Assembly (NCBI GenBank): GCA_005879095.1
Contig: VBLM01000256.1
Location: forward strand, 1 to 7,168
Length of the DNA stretch: 7,168 nucleotides
DNA from: Deltaproteobacteria bacterium
GTDB taxonomy: Bacteria > Myxococcota > Myxococcia > Myxococcales > 40CM-4-68-19
Direction of reading: 5' to 3'
In this document: piece after piece, positions 1 to 6,017 of the stretch
Position numbering within the stretch: position 1 is the stretch's first letter
How the letters are laid out: each line of letters starts with the position of its first letter
Program-made: the position numbers and the translations under genes
The notes under the pieces: generated by a model
What the model was told of the DNA's origin: nothing
Databases searched by the model: none
What the model saw: only the letters and a program-made list of their open reading frames with translations

Positions 1-653
1 GCCGGACCGCGCATCTCACGCTCGACGTCGGTTCGGAATCGGCTCGCGGCCGCCTTGTCCTTGAAGGCGCCGACGCGCACGCGGTACCAGGTGCCCTTGC
101 TGCCGAGGTCGGCTTCGACCACGTACGGCTTGAGACCGGCGGCGCGGGCCTTGCTCTCCATCCGCTGCGCTTCGGCCCGATCCTGCGAGGCGCCGACCTG
201 CACGGTGAATTCGCCCACGTCGTGGGGCGCCGGCGTGAGCATTACCGGCACGACCGATGCGACCTGGACCGCCGGCGGCGGAGCGGGAATCACCGTGGCC
301 GGCCGCGGCGCCGGCACCACCGTCGGCGCCCGCCCTTGAACGTTCTTGTTCTCGTTCTCTTTCTCGTTCTTGCCTTTGATCTCTTTCTCGTTCTCCTTTT
401 CCTTTTCGTTTTCCGCAGTTCTTTGCACGGGAAGCGCCGCCACCCCCGGCGGCGCCGACGGAACCGGTGCAGTGACCTGAGGTCTGAAGTCTGAGGCCTG
501 AGGCCGTACTTCCGCCGCCATCCTCCTACCCGTGAGCACCCCGACGACGAACACGCCGCCGAGCAGCAGCACCGCCGAAAAGCCCAGCGCCCACACCTGC
601 CGGTCCTCCAGCGAAATCTGACGCTTTTCCCTCAGCCGGTCCTCGTCTCGCAT
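1..653 (-). CDS. FtsN-like SPOR-domain membrane protein, C-terminal end cut by window edge
   Basis: I read this from ATG at 653 with no stop before the window edge; 217 codons are visible. Seen: a charged cytoplasmic N-terminus (residues 1-19), one membrane segment (about 20-41), a long Pro/Ala and Glu/Lys/Asn linker (42-146), then a SPOR domain (about 148-213) beginning FTVQVGASQDRAEAQRM and including WYRVRVGAF. SPOR domains bind peptidoglycan stripped of stem peptides, and this layout matches FtsN-type bitopic division proteins, so a septal or periplasmic wall role is inferred. The start follows a GAGAG-type ribosome site and lies 30 bp after argS, so the two are probably co-transcribed. 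I recall argS next to a SPOR gene in other proteobacteria such as Pseudomonas. Two short-repeat tracts in the linker are listed separately. The domain call is secure; the division role is not proven. Confidence 0.85.
   Translation of the reverse strand, partial: MRDEDRLREKRQISLEDRQVWALGFSAVLLLGGVFVVGVLTGRRMAAEVRPQASDFRPQVTAPVPSAPPGVAALPVQRTAENEKEKENEKEIKGKNEKENENKNVQGRAPTVVPAPRPATVIPAPPPAVQVASVVPVMLTPAPHDVGEFTVQVGASQDRAEAQRMESKARAAGLKPYVVEADLGSKGTWYRVRVGAFKDKAAASRFRTDVEREMRGP
342..413 (-). repeat. Twelve degenerate in-frame hexamers encoding a Glu/Lys/Asn linker
   Basis: On the plus strand this is a pyrimidine-rich run of twelve hexamers close to GTTCTC, TTTCTC or CTTTTC (for example 348-353 and 354-359 are both GTTCTC). 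On the coding strand it gives 24 residues (81-104 of the SPOR protein) made almost only of Glu, Lys and Asn. Six bases equal two codons, so unit gain or loss would keep the frame. It is much richer in A/T than the surrounding gene. Confidence 0.8.
477..504 (-). repeat. Four tandem 7-bp repeats (plus strand CTGAGGY) inside the SPOR gene
   Basis: The plus strand reads CTGAGGT, CTGAAGT, CTGAGGC, CTGAGGC without interruption. The tract codes for residues 50-59 of the SPOR protein, just after the membrane segment. Because the unit is 7 bp, each copy is read in a different frame, and a one-copy change would shift the frame upstream of the whole SPOR domain. Confidence 0.85.
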
Positions 654-683
654 CGGTCTCTCGAATACCAGACGAACGCGGCT

Positions 684-2420
684 TCACGCCACTTCGTCAC
701 CTTCCGGCGGTTCCATCCGGTCCGGAGCGGAGACCCCGAGCACCGCCAGCGCATTCGCCAACGCCTGGCGCAGCGCCCACACGAGATAGAGCCGCGCCGA
801 GGTCTTGCGGGGGTCGTCGGAGATCACCCGCTCGGTTTTCTTATATTTAGTATAATACCCGTGAAAAGCGGCGATCGTCTCCTGCAGGTAGAAGACGACC
901 CGGTGCGGCTCCAACGACTGCGCGGCGTTGGCGATCAACTCCGGCAACATCAGGATGCGCTTGATCAGCTCGATCTCCTCCGGCAGCTGCAGCGCCTGCA
1001 TCGCCTCCGGGTCCCAGCGCGGCTCGACGCCCTTCTCCTCTAGCGCCTTGCGCAGGATGGCCGAGCAGCGCGCGTGCCCGTACTGCACGTAGAAGACCGG
1101 ATTCGAGTTGTCGCGCTTCTGCGCCAGCCCGACGTCGAAATCGAGCGCCATGTCGCCGCGCCGCAGGAGAAAGAAGACGCGCGTCGCATCGGAGCCGGCG
1201 GTCTCCAGCAGCTCGCGCAAGGTGACGAAGTTCGCCGCCCGCTTGCTCATCCGGAACGGCTGGCCGTCCTTCATCAGATTCACCAGCTGGAAGAGGATGA
1301 TCTCCAGCTCGCCGCCCATCGCCTGGACGACGGCTTTCATCCGCTGCACGTAGCCGCCGTGGTCGGCGCCCCAGACGTTGATCAGCCGCGTGTAGCCGCG
1401 CGAGAGCTTGTCGAAGTGGTACGCGACGTCGGCCGCGAAGTACGTCGGCTCGCCGTTGGTCTTGTACAAAGGCCGGTCCCGGTCGTCGCCGAAGCGCGTG
1501 GTCTTGACGACTTTGAGCGGCTTCTCGACGAACTCTTCGTCCGGATCGCGCTCCATTCCCTTCGGCGGCGGGAGGACTTCCCAGGCGGTCAGACCCTTTT
1601 CGTCGAGCAGCTTCACGGCCGCTTCCAGCCGGTGCTCGTCGTGCAGCGTTTTCTCGCTGAAGAACTTATCGAATCGAATACCGAACAGTTGCAGATCCTT
1701 TTTGATTAGGTATTCCAAAATCCAGGAGGTCGCGAAGGCGCGCAACTCCTCCCGAATTTTTTCGAACGGCCTCTTCGGGTCGCCGCCGCTGTCGAGCCAC
1801 GCCTGCGCCACCTCGCGCACGTACTCGCCCTGGTAATCCTCGGGATCGAGCGGCACGCGCGGCACATCGACGAGCTCGGTGGCGCGCGCCAGCACCGCGT
1901 GCGCCAGCCGCCACACCTGCCCGCCCGCGTCGTTGATGTAGAACTCGCGCCCGACTTCGTACCCCGCCCACTCGAGGAGGTTGGCGATCACGTCGCCGAG
2001 CACGGCCCCGCGTCCGTGGCCGACGTGCATCGGCCCGGTCGGATTCGCGCTGACGAACTCGACCATCGTCCTGCGTCCGGCGCCGGCCTTGCTGTGGCCG
2101 AAGCGGTCGCGCTCGCGCCAGACCGCTTCCAGCTCGCGGTGCCAGACGTCGCGCGCCAGCCGGATGTTGAGGAAGCCCGGCCCGGCGATCTCGACCTTCT
2201 CGAACAGACGCTCCGGGTCGTGCAGATTTTCGACAATCGCCTGCGCCAGCTTGCGCGGATTCGATTTTGCAATCTTTTGCAAAACCAGGGCCGCGTTGAC
2301 CGCGAAATCGCCGTGCTCGGCCTGCTTGGGCGGCTCGACCTGGAACTCGATGCCCGCCCCTTCCGGCACCGCCTTCGCCACCGCCGCCGCGACGATGGCC
2401 CGGACCCGCTCCTTCACCAT
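684..2420 (-). CDS. argS: Arginyl-tRNA synthetase
   Basis: Class I aminoacyl-tRNA synthetase that charges tRNA-Arg with arginine using ATP in the cytoplasm; 578 aa, near the usual family length. Visible parts: an N-terminal tRNA-contact domain (about 1-110, with EPPKQAEHGDFA at 29-40), the catalytic fold with the HIGH-type motif HVGHG at 132-136 after ANPTGP, the class-typical GADHGGYVQR at 351-360, the KMSKS-type loop RMSKR at 390-394, and a C-terminal DALR-type helical anticodon domain (about 440-578). I chose ATG 2420 over the longer in-frame start at 2471 because homology begins at MVKERV and this start overlaps the HIT gene stop as ATGGTGA (7 bp), a coupling arrangement; only a weak GGTGG ribosome site precedes it. 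Three stretches (831-860, 1662-1721, 2259-2285) use unusually A/T-rich codons. Product identity is very secure. Confidence 0.97.
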   Translation of the reverse strand: MVKERVRAIVAAAVAKAVPEGAGIEFQVEPPKQAEHGDFAVNAALVLQKIAKSNPRKLAQAIVENLHDPERLFEKVEIAGPGFLNIRLARDVWHRELEAVWRERDRFGHSKAGAGRRTMVEFVSANPTGPMHVGHGRGAVLGDVIANLLEWAGYEVGREFYINDAGGQVWRLAHAVLARATELVDVPRVPLDPEDYQGEYVREVAQAWLDSGGDPKRPFEKIREELRAFATSWILEYLIKKDLQLFGIRFDKFFSEKTLHDEHRLEAAVKLLDEKGLTAWEVLPPPKGMERDPDEEFVEKPLKVVKTTRFGDDRDRPLYKTNGEPTYFAADVAYHFDKLSRGYTRLINVWGADHGGYVQRMKAVVQAMGGELEIILFQLVNLMKDGQPFRMSKRAANFVTLRELLETAGSDATRVFFLLRRGDMALDFDVGLAQKRDNSNPVFYVQYGHARCSAILRKALEEKGVEPRWDPEAMQALQLPEEIELIKRILMLPELIANAAQSLEPHRVVFYLQETIAAFHGYYTKYKKTERVISDDPRKTSARLYLVWALRQALANALAVLGVSAPDRMEPPEGDEVA

Positions 2421-2920
2421 GACGCCACCGTCGAAAATTCCTTCTCGAAGAGCGGGCGCAGCCGGTCCCAACTGGCGTGCAGGTGCTCGATCATCACCTT
2501 GGTGTCGCCCAGCACGGGCATGAAGTTGGTGTCGCCGTTCCAGCGCGGCACCACGTGCCAGTGCAGGTGGTCGGCGATTCCCGCGCCCGCCACCTGCCCG
2601 AGGTTCATCCCGACGTTGTATCCCTGCGCCTTGTACGCCGCGCCGAGCAGCTGGATCGCCACCCGCAGCTGCTCGTCGAGCTCGGCATACTCGGCCGCCG
2701 GCAGCGCCGACAGGTCTCCTGTGTGCGTTCGCGGTACGACCATCAAGTGTCCGTTATTATAGGGAAATCTATTCAGGATCGCGAACGCGTTCCGGGTCCG
2801 GCCGAGCAGCAGATTGTCCCGATCCTGGCCCGCCCGCGGCAGGTCGCAGAAGATGCAGCCGCGCGGCGCCTGGCCCTTTTCGATCAAGTCCATCCGCCAC
2901 GGCGCCCACAGTTGATCCAT
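2414..2920 (-). CDS. HIT-family nucleotide hydrolase or Ap4A phosphorylase-like protein
   Basis: A 168-aa cytoplasmic protein of the histidine-triad superfamily. Seen: a CIFC motif (Cys22, Cys25) that may bind zinc with downstream histidines, the conserved FPYNNGHLMVVP block at 52-63, GMNLGQVAGAG at 104-114, and the catalytic triad HLHWHVV with His118, His120 and His122. His120 corresponds to the nucleophile that forms a nucleotidyl intermediate in this family. Bacterial proteins with this layout (for example mycobacterial Rv2613c) split diadenosine tetraphosphate, so clearing Ap4A is a plausible job. Ap4A is a by-product of aminoacyl-tRNA synthetases, which makes its place directly before argS suggestive, though this link is my inference. 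The start is ATG 2920, 2 bp after the sppA stop, without a clear ribosome site, so translation is probably coupled. A longer open frame extends to 3370 but only duplicates sppA sequence. Exact substrate is uncertain. Confidence 0.9.
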   Translation of the reverse strand: MDQLWAPWRMDLIEKGQAPRGCIFCDLPRAGQDRDNLLLGRTRNAFAILNRFPYNNGHLMVVPRTHTGDLSALPAAEYAELDEQLRVAIQLLGAAYKAQGYNVGMNLGQVAGAGIADHLHWHVVPRWNGDTNFMPVLGDTKVMIEHLHASWDRLRPLFEKEFSTVASW

Positions 2921-2922
2921 GG

Positions 2923-3858
2923 CTAGTGACCGATCAAGGCCGGGGCGAGGAACATCACGCCCCCTTCCGGCAGCGAGGAGCGAACGCCCTCGGCCGCGCC
3001 CTGGAACGCGCCGCGCACCAGATCGCGCAACGACAATTCGTGCTCCTTCGGCGGGTACTGCACTTTTGGCTCCCCGGTCTGCCCGGCCAGCTGCCACGCC
3101 GCGGCGACCGCGTCGTCGACGCCGCCCATTTCGTCCACCAGCTTCAGCTCCTTCGCCTTGTGGCCGGTATAGATGCGCCCTTCGGCGATCTCGCGGACCT
3201 TCGCTTCCGGCAGGCCGCGCCCCTCGGCCACTGCCTTGACGAACTGGCCGTAGATGTCGTCGGAGATGCTCTGGATCTCCTCGCGGTCGGTATCTTGTAG
3301 TGCGCGGAACGGCGAGAGCGTGTCCTTGTACTTTCCCGCCTTGAGCGTGGTCTCGTCGACCTTCGCCCACTCGAGCAGGCCGCGGACATTGAAGTGCATG
3401 AAGATGACGCCGATCGATCCCGTCAGCGTTCCCGGCTCGGCGTAAATCTTGTCCGCCGGCGCCGAGATGTAATACCCGCCGGACGCCGCCAGCCCGCCCA
3501 TCGAGACCACGACCTTCTTCTTCCCCTTGATGCGCTTGACCGCGTCGTGGATCTCCTGCGACGGCGCCACCGACCCGCCGGGCGAATCCACCCGCAGCAC
3601 GATCGACTTGATGTCGTCGTCCTTCTCGTACTTTTTCAAAAGCTTGACGATCTTCTCCGCGTCGGCGCCGGCCGGCCCCTCGCCGCCGATGGCGCCTTTG
3701 ACCTCGACGATGCCGACCCGGGCGCCCGCCGACGACTCGATGTCGGAAGTGAAGCTCGCGCTCTTCAGCGCCGAGTACGCCAGCAGCATGAAGCCGAACA
3801 GCACCAGGAACAGGCCGCCGAAGATGACGGCGAGCACGACTGCCGCACGCTTGTCCAT
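2923..3858 (-). CDS. sppA: Signal peptide peptidase SppA, short single-domain type
   Basis: A membrane-anchored serine protease (family S49) that degrades signal peptides left in the membrane after secretion. From ATG 3858 it has 311 aa: one membrane segment (about 5-31), then the S49 core. Visible motifs are VLRVDSPGGSV at 87-97, the nucleophile region GGLAASGGYYIS with Ser126, GSIGVI at 148-152, and KAGKYKDTLSPFR with the probable general-base Lys178. The 52-residue Ser-Lys spacing equals that of Bacillus SppA (Ser147/Lys199), which supports the short oligomeric type rather than the two-domain E. coli type. It heads the sppA-HIT-argS-SPOR string and is divergent from a Roadblock gene. An in-frame ATG at 3921 would add 21 residues, but that start shares bases with the divergent gene start, so 3858 is preferred; neither has a clear ribosome site. 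Confidence 0.94.
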   Translation of the reverse strand: MDKRAAVVLAVIFGGLFLVLFGFMLLAYSALKSASFTSDIESSAGARVGIVEVKGAIGGEGPAGADAEKIVKLLKKYEKDDDIKSIVLRVDSPGGSVAPSQEIHDAVKRIKGKKKVVVSMGGLAASGGYYISAPADKIYAEPGTLTGSIGVIFMHFNVRGLLEWAKVDETTLKAGKYKDTLSPFRALQDTDREEIQSISDDIYGQFVKAVAEGRGLPEAKVREIAEGRIYTGHKAKELKLVDEMGGVDDAVAAAWQLAGQTGEPKVQYPPKEHELSLRDLVRGAFQGAAEGVRSSLPEGGVMFLAPALIGH

Positions 3859-3919
3859 AGGAGTGCGCTTGCTACCACTCGCACCCTCTGGGTACAAGCG
3901 AAGCGTGCCTTTCCGGCGC
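3859..3919. promoter_or_regulatory. Divergent promoter region with an imperfect dyad
   Basis: This 61-bp gap must carry the start signals for sppA (minus) and the Roadblock gene (plus). It holds an imperfect dyad: CGCTTGCTACC at 3866-3876 against GGTACAAGCG at 3891-3900, with one bulged base. I see no convincing -35/-10 pair on either strand. The dyad could be an operator or a leader hairpin; its role is a guess. Confidence 0.35.
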
Positions 3920-4270
3920 ATGCTCAGTTCTCTCGTGGAGCGGGCGCCGGGCTCGCGCGGCGCGGTCTTCTGCGACTCCGAGGGCGAGTTCGTCGAGCTG
4001 GTAGTGCGGGACCCGATCCTCTCTCACTACGACATGAGGGTCTTCGGCGCGCAGATGGCGGCCGCCTGGCTCAACTTGGAGACGCACGCCACCGAGAACG
4101 GCGCGGGCAGCATCGTCGAGCTGCGGCTCGGCTGCGCGGGCGGAACCCTTCTCTGCCGCGCGCTACGCGACGGCTATTACGTCGTGCTGCTGGTCGCACC
4201 GGGCCCGCCGAGCGCCCTCGCCGCCTTCGAGCTGCAGAACGCCGCCGCCGACATCGCCGCGGCACTCTGA
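3920..4270 (+). CDS. Small Roadblock/LC7-domain-like protein
   Basis: A 116-aa protein that looks like one Roadblock/LC7 domain with nothing added. Seen: an N-terminal helix (1-10), the strand block GSRGAVFCDSEGEFVELV at 11-28 typical of the domain (ligand-poor strand followed by an acidic turn), a helix YDMRVFGAQMAAAWLNLE (37-54), a strand pair around ELRLGCAGGTLLCRAL and GYYVVLLVAPG (67-95), and a C-terminal helix (99-116). In this family such proteins dimerise and regulate small Ras-like GTPases, as MglB does for MglA in gliding myxobacteria; no GTPase gene lies in this window, so its partner is unknown. It starts at ATG 3920, divergent from sppA, with no obvious ribosome site. The family call rests on overall pattern rather than a diagnostic motif, so treat it as probable. 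Confidence 0.65.
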   Translation: MLSSLVERAPGSRGAVFCDSEGEFVELVVRDPILSHYDMRVFGAQMAAAWLNLETHATENGAGSIVELRLGCAGGTLLCRALRDGYYVVLLVAPGPPSALAAFELQNAAADIAAAL

Positions 4271-4280
4271 AAAGCAAAAT

Positions 4281-4363
4281 CTCACCGCGGAGGCGCGGAG
4301 GGCGCAGAGGTTCGCGGAGAATGCTTTTTAAAAAAACTCCGCGTTCTCCGCGCCTCCGCGGTG
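4281..4363. repeat. Large GC-rich inverted repeat; possible terminator for the minus-strand gene
   Basis: An 18-bp arm, CACCGCGGAGGCGCGGAG at 4283-4300, is repeated exactly as its reverse complement at 4346-4363. A second stem lies inside: CGCGGAG 4313-4319 against CTCCGCG 4337-4343, enclosing an A/T-rich loop with a T5 and an A7 run. Each outer arm can also fold alone (CCGCG-GAGG-CGCGG). It sits between two convergent genes. For minus-strand transcripts the outer hairpin is followed by the T-rich stretch ATTTTGCTTTTC (4280-4269), as in an intrinsic terminator; on the plus side no T run follows. It also resembles dispersed palindromic repeats of environmental bacteria with CGCGGAGGCGCGGAG-type arms. 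Confidence 0.8.
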
Positions 4364-4375
4364 CCCTTGAAGCCA

Positions 4376-5884
4376 TTACAGGGCTGCGCCGCCCCGTCGC
4401 GCGTATTTGACCAGGGCTTCGAGGTCGGGCTGGTCGGGGTCGAGCGTCAGCCCGCCCTGTTTTCCCGGCGGCACCACCACGCCGCTCCAGCTGCCTTCGA
4501 CCGGCAGCCCGTCGAAATCGAGCAGGATCGGGTCGTGCGCGTCGAGATCCGGCGCCTCGCGCAGGTACGCAAGCGCCGCGGACTGCGCGCCCGGTCCGTT
4601 GACCGCCAGGACCGCCAGGCCGGCGAAGTTGAGCGCCGCGATGCGCTTGTCGAACACCGGCCGCGTCCCGGTCGCCGAGATGAGGACCGCCACGCGCGGC
4701 TTCGCCGGCTCCGGCGGCCGCCACAGCCAGGACTGCAGATCGCGCACGTTCAGCGGCGACGGGCGGGAGATGGCCTCGCGCGGCAGCCCCGGCCGAGGAC
4801 TGCGCGTCAGCCGCAGCGGCGTGCCATAGCCGAGCCGCAGCTCCCAGACATCGGCGGTATCGTCGGCCAGCCGCCAGCCGAAGAAGAGCCGCTCCCCGGT
4901 CTTGTCCCACACCATCGGCGACTCGCCCGGGTACACGGGGGCCAGCGCGCCCGCGGGCGGCGCCGCCAGCGGCTGCGCACGCAGACTGGGCAGCTCGAGC
5001 AGGGAAAACAGCGTCTCGCCGGTGGCTTCCGCGGCCACGATCAGCCGATGGCCGTCGTCGGTGATGGCGAACGCTTCGAGGTTCTGCGGCGGCGCGTAGA
5101 CCGTCTTGCGCACCTTTCCCTGCACCGTGATGGCATCGACGCCGAGGGTCGGCCGGCCGGCGTCGGTGAGCACGTAAACGGTGCGATTGTCGGGCGAAAA
5201 GCGCGGCTGCCGGAAGCGGGCCGGCTTGTCGGTGAGCAGGTCGCCGCGGCCGGCGGCGAGATCGATCGACGCCAGCGCCTCGCCCTGCCCGCGCTGCACC
5301 AGCGCAAGCAGCGTTCGTCCGTCCGGAGACGGCGGCCCCAGCGCGAAAAGGCCCGCGAGCAGCTCGTTGAGCGGCAGGGACCCGGCTGGCGGCTGGACCC
5401 CGGCAGCGGGCGGCGGCGGCGCGACTTCGACCGGCTTCCTCGTCTCCAGCGCCAGCGTGCGCAGTGAAACCGCGCCCTTGTCCACCACCGCGTAGAAAAG
5501 GCGTTTGCCATCGCGCGACGAACCGCCCAGGTACTGGTCGCCCGGCGCCGGATCGATCTCGACCGCGGGCGTTCCCGACTCGTCGAGAAGCACGATGCGG
5601 CGCCGCCCGCCGCGGTTGACGAGCGCGACCATCCGACCCGCTTCCGGCGGAAGATAGCGGACGGCCATTACGCCGCCCGGCTCGTCGGTGAGCTGGCTGG
5701 GGTACCCACCGTCGCCCGACATGGAGGCGGCCTGTCGCGTGCCGAACAGCGTGGTCAGGAACGCGACCCGGCTCGCGTCGGGCGCCGGCGAGGGCGCCCA
5801 CGCGGCGTCGGCAGAGACGAGGTGGCGCAGCTTCTCCGCCAGCCCCTCGGGGGCTGCCAGCAACATGACCGCCAGCAAGAGCAT
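4376..5884 (-). CDS. Exported beta-propeller protein with a short, degenerate S9 peptidase-like C-terminus
   Basis: A 502-aa protein from ATG 5884, preceded by a good ribosome site (GGGAGG, 10 bp upstream). A short hydrophobic N-terminus (1-16) suggests export. Residues about 25-370 carry repeated WD40-like/TolB-like propeller blades with the SPDG-type turn: SSRDGKRLFY (122-131), PPSPDGRTLLAL (184-195), RFSPDNRTVYVL (228-239), ITDDGHRLIVA (274-284) and WDKTGERLFFGW (326-337). Residues about 383-440 resemble the start of a prolyl-oligopeptidase alpha/beta-hydrolase domain (PRVAVLISATG, then FDKRIAALNFAGLAVLAVNGPG). The protein then ends after roughly 60 more residues. I see no GxSxG nucleophile elbow, and there is no room for the Asp and His, so catalysis is unlikely. 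It may be a ligand- or protein-binding envelope protein. It is convergent with the Roadblock gene and divergent from a lipoprotein gene. Fold confident, role unknown. Confidence 0.75.
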   Translation of the reverse strand: MLLLAVMLLAAPEGLAEKLRHLVSADAAWAPSPAPDASRVAFLTTLFGTRQAASMSGDGGYPSQLTDEPGGVMAVRYLPPEAGRMVALVNRGGRRRIVLLDESGTPAVEIDPAPGDQYLGGSSRDGKRLFYAVVDKGAVSLRTLALETRKPVEVAPPPPAAGVQPPAGSLPLNELLAGLFALGPPSPDGRTLLALVQRGQGEALASIDLAAGRGDLLTDKPARFRQPRFSPDNRTVYVLTDAGRPTLGVDAITVQGKVRKTVYAPPQNLEAFAITDDGHRLIVAAEATGETLFSLLELPSLRAQPLAAPPAGALAPVYPGESPMVWDKTGERLFFGWRLADDTADVWELRLGYGTPLRLTRSPRPGLPREAISRPSPLNVRDLQSWLWRPPEPAKPRVAVLISATGTRPVFDKRIAALNFAGLAVLAVNGPGAQSAALAYLREAPDLDAHDPILLDFDGLPVEGSWSGVVVPPGKQGGLTLDPDQPDLEALVKYARRGGAAL

Positions 5885-6017
5885 TGAATCTCTACCTCCC
5901 TCAGCCGTTCTACTGTGTGGCGTGGCCGATGGCGACTCCCGTCCGTCACCTTGCGTGCGTTTCACAACCGCTTGACGCCGCGGCCGCGGGCCATGATCTG
6001 TCTCTTTGGAGGTTTCC
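5885..6017. promoter_or_regulatory. Divergent intergenic region between propeller and lipoprotein genes
   Basis: This 133-bp gap must drive both flanking genes. It holds both ribosome sites: GGGAGG on the minus strand near 5895-5900 and GGAGG at 6008-6012 on the plus strand, 5 bp before ATG 6018. A TTGACG at 5972-5977 could be a plus-strand -35 box, but no good -10 follows at 16-18 bp. A perfect 12-bp palindrome, CCGCGGCCGCGG, lies at 5978-5989 and could be an operator or only chance in GC-rich DNA. Confidence 0.4.

Noticed and set aside
477..504. Heptamer array as a CRISPR or attachment site
   Set aside because: Units are 7 bp with no spacers, lie within a coding frame, and no cas or integrase gene is nearby.
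851..856. Plus-strand TATAAT inside argS as an antisense promoter
   Set aside because: Perfect -10 word, but no -35-like sequence at 16-18 bp, and the bases are explained by Tyr/Thr/Lys codons.
1899..2762. Long plus-strand open frame (287 codons) across argS and the HIT gene
   Set aside because: It is antisense to two well-supported genes, has an Arg/Leu/Pro-rich shadow composition and no ribosome site; GC-rich codon bias keeps opposite frames open.
2921..3370. N-terminal extension of the HIT protein
   Set aside because: It is only an alternative frame of sppA; HIT homology begins at MDQLWAPW, right after the sppA stop.
4486..4500. GSWSG in the propeller protein (residues 464-468) as a serine nucleophile elbow
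   Set aside because: The pattern is G-x-W-x-G, not G-x-S-x-G, and too little sequence follows to supply the Asp and His.
4361..5467. Long plus-strand open frame (368 codons) antisense to the propeller gene
   Set aside because: Composition is Arg/Gln/Pro-rich as expected for a shadow; the minus-strand frame has blade motifs, a signal sequence and a ribosome site.
4071..5801. Second long minus-strand frame (576 codons) overlapping the propeller gene
   Set aside because: Arg/Ala/Gly-rich frame-shifted reading of the same DNA, running through the inverted repeat into the antisense of the Roadblock gene.
5978..5989. Perfect palindrome CCGCGGCCGCGG as a defined operator
   Set aside because: Such words arise readily in GC-rich DNA and no second copy or regulator is seen; mentioned only as part of the intergenic region.
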